From contig JAZNBZ010000162.1 of assembly GCA_045587285.1 (NCBI GenBank), positions 1-8,241 on the forward strand: a stretch of DNA of 8,241 bases, written 5' to 3'. The stretch comes from Flemingiibacterium sp045587285 (GTDB taxonomy: Bacteria; Bacillota; Clostridia; Oscillospirales; CAG-272). The translations under genes were made by a program, and so were the position numbers. Under the pieces are notes generated by a model, which was not told where the DNA came from, ran no database searches, and saw nothing but the letters and a program-made list of their open reading frames with translations. Below are positions 5,335 through 8,241 of the stretch, piece by piece (the first letter of the stretch is position 1; every line of letters starts with the position of its first letter).

Positions 5335-7112
5335 TCAAAATCCGCCGCACCGTGCTTGCAGAGCGGACAGATGAAATCGTCGGGAAGCGTGTCGCCCTCG
5401 TATACGTAGCCGCATACCTTGCAGACAAAGCCCTTCTTGCCCTCGGTTTCGGGCTGAGGCTTGACATTGTTCTGATAATACGTGTACGTCATCGTTTCGC
5501 GCTCGGAGATAACTCTCGCCTCACTTACGCTGCATATAAACATACCGTGCGTGTCAAGGTCGATATATTCCTCAACCTTAAGCGACATAAACGAGTTGAT
5601 GTATCTCGGTAAGAATACAAGACCGTTATCGCTTCGAAGCGGCTCGCAGCCCTCGAACTTGTTGACGTTTCTGCCGCTCATAAATCCGAACTTTTCAAAC
5701 ACCGCAAACGGAGCATCGACGCTCAGACAGTTGACGTTCATCTTGCCCGTCTGCTTTATGATGTGGTGCGAGTAGTTTTCCTTGTTTATGGTGACCGCGA
5801 TGCGGTTGGGCGTGTTTGTGACCTGCGTTACGGTGTTGACGATAAGTCCGTTATCCTTTTTGCCGTCGTTTGAGGTGACGACGTAAAGACCGTAGCCGAT
5901 GTTAAACAGAGCGGAAAGGTCATTTTTGTTCGCGGTTTCGTCTCGGCGTGCGAGGTATTCCATCGAAAGCTCGTTTGCGAGTGCGTCGAGTGCGGTGAGG
6001 CTTTCCTCGTTAAGTGCCGAGAGTATCTTGACCGTCGTATCGGTGAAGGTGAGGTTCTTCGATTTTTCAAGCATCTCGCGCATAACCTTTGCCGCGAGCG
6101 GTGCCCAGCTTCCGTTTTCGATAAGGGCAACGGTTCGGTTTTGGAAATTGCGCTCGGTTAAATGTTCGATGAACTCGCGCATAAACGGGAAGATATCCGC
6201 GTTGTACGTCGTCGTTGCGAGCACGATTTTGCTGTACTTGAACGCGTCTGCGACCGCCGCCGACATATCGCATCTCGCGAGGTCGTGCACGACCACTTTA
6301 GGACAACCGTTAGCGCGGAGCTTTTCCTCAAGCATTTTCACAGCCTTTTTTGTGTTGCCGTAAATAGAGGTGTATGCGATAACAATGCCGTCCTGTTCGG
6401 GCTGATAGCTTGACCAGGTGTTGTAGAGCTCAAGATAGTAGCCGAGGTTTTCGGTAAGAATAGGACCGTGGAGCGGACAGATCTTTTGAATGTCGAGCCC
6501 TGCCGCCTTTTTGAGAAGCGCCTGCACCTGCGCGCCGTACTTGCCGACGATGCCGATGAAGTAGCGTCTTGCCTCGTCTGCCCACGCTTCGTTTGTGTCG
6601 GGCGTGCCGAACTTGCCAAAGCCGTCGGCAGAGAAGAGCACCTTGTCAGCGGTGTCGTAGGTCACGATGACCTCGGGCCAATGTACCATAGGCGCGGTGA
6701 CGAATGCGAGGGTATGCTTACCGAGCGAGAGAGTGTCACCCTCACCGACTACTATGCGCCTGTCCTCAAAGTCCGTGCCGAAAAAGTTTTTCATCATAGC
6801 AAACGCCTTTGCCGAGGACACTACCTTCACATCGGGGTAAGCCTTCATAAAGGTGTGGATATTAGCCGCGTGGTCGGGCTCCATATGCTGTACGATGAGG
6901 TAGTCGGGCGTACGCTCCCCGAGCGCGTTCTGGAGATTGTCGAGCCACTCGTGCGTGAAATTTACGTCCACGGTGTCCATAATGGCGATCTTCTCGTCGA
7001 TTATCGCGTAGGAGTTGTAGGAGATGCCGTTTGGCACCTTGTACTGTCCCTCGAAAAGATCAATCCTTTTATCGTTGACGCCGATGTATTTAATGTCGTT
7101 TGTGATAAACAT
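5322..7112 (-). CDS. Flavodiiron protein fused to flavin reductase and rubredoxin domains
   Basis: Cytoplasmic O2 and/or NO reductase of anaerobes (reducing O2 to water or NO to N2O). The 596-aa chain has four modules. Residues 1-245 form a beta-lactamase-like di-iron domain with all expected ligands: His76-x-Glu78-x-Asp80-His81 (QHMEPDHAAN), His144 (VHWPEV), Asp163 (SADGFG) and His215 (PLHG). Residues 245-390 form a flavodoxin-like FMN domain (TSIYGNT, 248-254). Residues 400-550 form a flavin-reductase-type FMN domain. Residues 560-596 form a compact rubredoxin with Cys564/567 and Cys582/585; only 14 residues separate the pairs, as in rubrerythrin tails. The last two modules match the architecture of clostridial high-molecular-weight rubredoxin (Hrb), the known electron donor to FprA in Moorella, so this looks like an FprA-Hrb fusion able to take electrons from NAD(P)H. 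The ATG at 7112 has AAAGGAG seven bases upstream. It heads the minus-strand cluster, behind a promoter facing the Crp/Fnr gene. NO versus O2 preference cannot be read from sequence. Confidence 0.95.
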   Translation of the reverse strand: MFITNDIKYIGVNDKRIDLFEGQYKVPNGISYNSYAIIDEKIAIMDTVDVNFTHEWLDNLQNALGERTPDYLIVQHMEPDHAANIHTFMKAYPDVKVVSSAKAFAMMKNFFGTDFEDRRIVVGEGDTLSLGKHTLAFVTAPMVHWPEVIVTYDTADKVLFSADGFGKFGTPDTNEAWADEARRYFIGIVGKYGAQVQALLKKAAGLDIQKICPLHGPILTENLGYYLELYNTWSSYQPEQDGIVIAYTSIYGNTKKAVKMLEEKLRANGCPKVVVHDLARCDMSAAVADAFKYSKIVLATTTYNADIFPFMREFIEHLTERNFQNRTVALIENGSWAPLAAKVMREMLEKSKNLTFTDTTVKILSALNEESLTALDALANELSMEYLARRDETANKNDLSALFNIGYGLYVVTSNDGKKDNGLIVNTVTQVTNTPNRIAVTINKENYSHHIIKQTGKMNVNCLSVDAPFAVFEKFGFMSGRNVNKFEGCEPLRSDNGLVFLPRYINSFMSLKVEEYIDLDTHGMFICSVSEARVISERETMTYTYYQNNVKPQPETEGKKGFVCKVCGYVYEGDTLPDDFICPLCKHGAADFEPIK

Positions 7113-7134
7113 TTTTGCTCTCCTTTAAGTTTAG

Positions 7135-7157
7135 GTTGCTACTATTATTATAGCAAC
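7135..7157. promoter_or_regulatory. Dyad over the flavodiiron -10 region (candidate operator)
   Basis: Arms GTTGCTA (7135-7141) and TAGCAAC (7151-7157) are perfect complements around a 9-bp AT-rich centre. The right arm overlaps the -10 box and the left arm the predicted start site, so a protein bound here would block RNA polymerase. As most of the dyad lies at or upstream of +1, it is more likely a DNA operator than an RNA hairpin. Confidence 0.5.
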
Positions 7158-7175
7158 AATTCGGTAAATATTCAA
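7147..7175 (-). promoter_or_regulatory. Promoter of the flavodiiron gene
   Basis: On the minus strand: TTGAAT (7175-7170), a 17-bp spacer and a perfect TATAAT (7152-7147), with transcription predicted to start near 7140 and a leader of about 28 nt. The -35 matches consensus at four of six bases, leaving room for activation. The -35 lies inside one arm of the 7172-7209 inverted repeat, and the -10 lies inside the 7135-7157 dyad. Confidence 0.7.
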
Positions 7176-7209
7176 GATATAAAATATGATTTTTTGCTTG
7201 CTATCTTGA
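7172..7209. promoter_or_regulatory. Inverted repeat joining the two divergent -35 regions
   Basis: TCAAGATA (7172-7179) and TATCTTGA (7202-7209) are perfect 8-bp complements 22 bp apart. Each promoter therefore carries the same TATCTTGA sequence leading into its own -35 box. The TTGA part resembles the half-site read by Crp/Fnr-type proteins. The arrangement suits coordinated control of both genes but could also just reflect two similar -35 elements. Confidence 0.45.
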
Positions 7210-7235
7210 TTTTTTTTATATCATTATAGTATAAT
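7206..7235 (+). promoter_or_regulatory. Promoter of the Crp/Fnr-family regulator gene
   Basis: TTGATT (7206-7211), an 18-bp spacer and a perfect TATAAT (7230-7235). The start would be near 7242, with a leader of about 38 nt before the ATG at 7280. The leader begins with the 16-bp palindrome at 7250-7265. The -35 is embedded in the right arm of the 7172-7209 inverted repeat, back to back with the flavodiiron promoter. Confidence 0.65.
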
Positions 7236-7249
7236 ATGAGTAATAAGTC

Positions 7250-7265
7250 TGTTGAATTTTCAACA
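7250..7265. promoter_or_regulatory. 16-bp perfect palindrome in the regulator's leader (candidate autoregulatory operator)
   Basis: TGTTGAATTTTCAACA is fully self-complementary and lies about 8-23 bp past the predicted start site, just before the CGGAG ribosome binding site (7269-7273). The TTGA...TCAA halves resemble Crp/Fnr-family sites but with a 4-bp centre, two shorter than the Fnr arrangement. Binding by the encoded regulator would repress its own gene by roadblock. As RNA the stem would be short and weak. Confidence 0.5.
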
Positions 7266-7279
7266 AAACGGAGAAAAAT

Positions 7280-7939
7280 ATGGAAAAATATTTAAAAGTT
7301 TTGAAAAAGTGTCCGCTTTTTGCCGACGCGACGGATGCGGAAATACTTAAAATGCTCGGCTGCCTTGGCGCGAGAGTAATGGAGTTTGACAAGAAGTATA
7401 CTGTTATTGCCGAGGGCGGTGTGGCGAAATATATCGGCATAGTGCTGTCGGGCACGGTGCAGGTCGTGCGCGTGGACTACTTGGGCAATCGAAGCATACT
7501 GACCGAGCTTGGTGAGGGTGAGCTTTTTGGTGAGGCATTCGCCTGCGCCGAGGTGGAGGCGATACCGATAAGCGTTATCGCAAACGAGCCGTGTGAGGTT
7601 ATGCTCATTGACTGCTCGCACATTCTCAATAACTGCAAGACTCGCTGTGTCTTTCACCAGCAGATGATATACAATCTGATGCGCGACCTTGCAGAGAAAA
7701 CGATAACCTTCCACCAAAAGCTTGAGATAGTGTCACAGCGCACGACGCGCGACAAGCTGCTGACATACCTCACGATATACTCCAAAAGGGTGGGCAAAAA
7801 CAGCTTTAAGATACCCTTCGACCGTCAGGAGCTTGCGGATTATTTAGAGGTTGACCGAAGCGGACTGTCGGTCGAGATAAGCAAGCTCAAAAAAGAGGGA
7901 ATACTTGAGTCTGAGAAAAATTATTTTGAGCTTTTGTAA
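7280..7939 (+). CDS. Crp/Fnr-family transcriptional regulator
   Basis: A cytoplasmic DNA-binding dimer of the Crp/Fnr superfamily, 219 aa, the normal length. Residues 10-125 form the cNMP-type beta-barrel (IVLSGTVQVVRVDYLGNRSILTELGEGELFGE). The helix before the C-terminal domain is near 127-150. A winged helix occupies 176-212, with IPFDRQELADYLEVDRSGLSVEISKLKKEG containing the recognition helix at about 193-203. After FGE the Arg-Ser/Thr pair that binds cyclic nucleotide in CRP is missing, so cAMP is unlikely to be the signal. It lacks the N-terminal four-Cys cluster of FNR but has a Cys112-x6-Cys119-x3-Cys123-x-x-His126 group that might bind metal or sense redox; this is inference. The ATG at 7280 follows CGGAG by six bases. 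It is divergent from the flavodiiron gene, and such regulators often control neighbouring NO/O2 stress genes, HcpR being a known example. The gene ends at a strong terminator. Confidence 0.93.
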   Translation: MEKYLKVLKKCPLFADATDAEILKMLGCLGARVMEFDKKYTVIAEGGVAKYIGIVLSGTVQVVRVDYLGNRSILTELGEGELFGEAFACAEVEAIPISVIANEPCEVMLIDCSHILNNCKTRCVFHQQMIYNLMRDLAEKTITFHQKLEIVSQRTTRDKLLTYLTIYSKRVGKNSFKIPFDRQELADYLEVDRSGLSVEISKLKKEGILESEKNYFELL

Positions 7940-7943
7940 ATAA

Positions 7944-7976
7944 TCGGGTGAATTTTTTATTCACCCGACTTTTTTA
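7944..7976 (+). terminator. Strong Rho-independent terminator after the Crp/Fnr gene
   Basis: A perfect 10-bp stem TCGGGTGAAT (7944-7953) with ATTCACCCGA (7959-7968) and a 5-T loop is followed by C and then six T residues (7970-7975). It begins five bases after the stop codon and insulates the downstream TetR gene. Confidence 0.9.
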
Positions 7977-7985
7977 TTTTCCCCC

Positions 7986-8014
7986 TTGACAAACGGCGTG
8001 GGGTGTGGTATAAT
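7986..8014 (+). promoter_or_regulatory. Perfect consensus sigma-A promoter for the TetR-family gene
   Basis: TTGACA (7986-7991), a 17-bp spacer and TATAAT (8009-8014). Hexamers and spacing match consensus exactly. The start is predicted near 8021, about 36 nt before the ATG at 8057. No clear palindromic TetR operator was found between the promoter and the gene. Confidence 0.85.
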
Positions 8015-8056
8015 AACATACGATATATAACAAATGCTATTTAACGGAGGTGCGAA

Positions 8057-8241
8057 ATGCCGCCAAAGGTAAAGGTCACAAGACGGGACATAATAAAAAC
8101 AGCCGTCGAGCTTGTAAGAGAAAACGGAGCGGACGCGCTTAACGCGAGGGCGGTAGCCGCCGCGCTCGACTGCTCGACACAGCCGATATTCTCAAATTTC
8201 GCCACGATGGACGAGCTTCGCTTTGCCGTTATCAAGGCGGC
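8057..8241 (+). CDS. TetR/AcrR-family transcriptional regulator, 3'-truncated by the window
   Basis: Only the first 61 codons are present, running to the window edge without a stop. The visible N-terminus (MPPKVKVTRRDIIKTAVELV, then RENGADALNARAVAAALDCSTQPIFSNFATMDELR) is a TetR-type DNA-binding domain: helix 1 (IIKTAVELVRENG), then the helix-turn-helix ARAVAAALDCSTQPIFSNFATMDEL. CSTQPIF in place of the more usual VSxGTLYxHF is, from memory, common in one clostridial TetR subgroup. The ATG follows GGAGG (8046-8050) by six bases. The ligand-binding domain, which would show the effector, lies outside the window, so targets and inducers cannot be inferred. A terminator and its own consensus promoter separate it from the Crp/Fnr gene, so it is an independent unit. 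Confidence 0.9.
   Translation, partial: MPPKVKVTRRDIIKTAVELVRENGADALNARAVAAALDCSTQPIFSNFATMDELRFAVIKA

Noticed and set aside
6468..7229. Long plus-strand open frame (253 codons) antisense to the flavodiiron gene
   Set aside because: It lies within the complement of a motif-complete flavodiiron gene, has a low-complexity Val/Arg/His-rich product with no recognisable domain, and has no ribosome binding site.
8015..8056. TetR operator between promoter and gene
   Set aside because: The sequence is AT-rich, but no inverted repeat longer than a few bases was found.

Overview
The window reads as chromosomal DNA from an anaerobic low-to-mid GC Firmicute, most likely an uncultured gut clostridium (Oscillospiraceae/Christensenellales-like). 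The basis is AGGAG-type ribosome binding sites, near-consensus sigma-A promoters, a flavodiiron/rubredoxin/ferritin gene set typical of strict anaerobes, and palindromic intergenic repeats of a style I recognise from gut clostridia. The taxon is inferred; no rRNA or other marker is present.

Layout. Positions 1-2182 (+ strand): the 3' part of a MurE-type Mur ligase gene, then, 12 bp later, tyrA (prephenate dehydrogenase). Positions 2183-2381: a dense run of hairpins made of palindromic repeats, including a terminator facing the minus strand. Positions 2382-7112 (- strand, listed in transcription order from the right): a large flavodiiron protein fused to flavin-reductase and rubredoxin domains, a ferritin, a MITE-like repeat, a stand-alone 53-aa rubredoxin, a ZIP metal transporter, and finally a separately promoted, unrecognised protein with a PAS-like part and a degenerate histidine-kinase-like ATPase part. 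Positions 7113-7279: a compact divergent control region with two promoters and three inverted repeats. Positions 7280-7939 (+): a Crp/Fnr-family regulator ending in a strong terminator. Positions 8057-8241 (+): the start of a TetR-family regulator behind a perfect consensus promoter.

How the genes fit together. The core is an oxygen/NO-detoxification and iron-handling cluster. The flavodiiron protein would reduce O2 or NO to water or N2O, taking electrons through its own flavin-reductase and rubredoxin modules. The separate rubredoxin is a further one-electron carrier, ferritin oxidises and stores Fe(II), and the ZIP protein moves divalent metal. The divergently transcribed Crp/Fnr-type regulator is the natural candidate to control the cluster and itself, and the intergenic region carries symmetric sites that could be its targets. 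The Mur ligase/tyrA pair and the TetR gene look like unrelated neighbours.

No tRNA, rRNA, CRISPR array or transposase gene was seen. Nothing here is clearly a wholly new system. The best candidates for novelty are the promoter architecture at 7135-7265, the pseudo-kinase at 2382-3416 and the hairpin array at 2187-2363.
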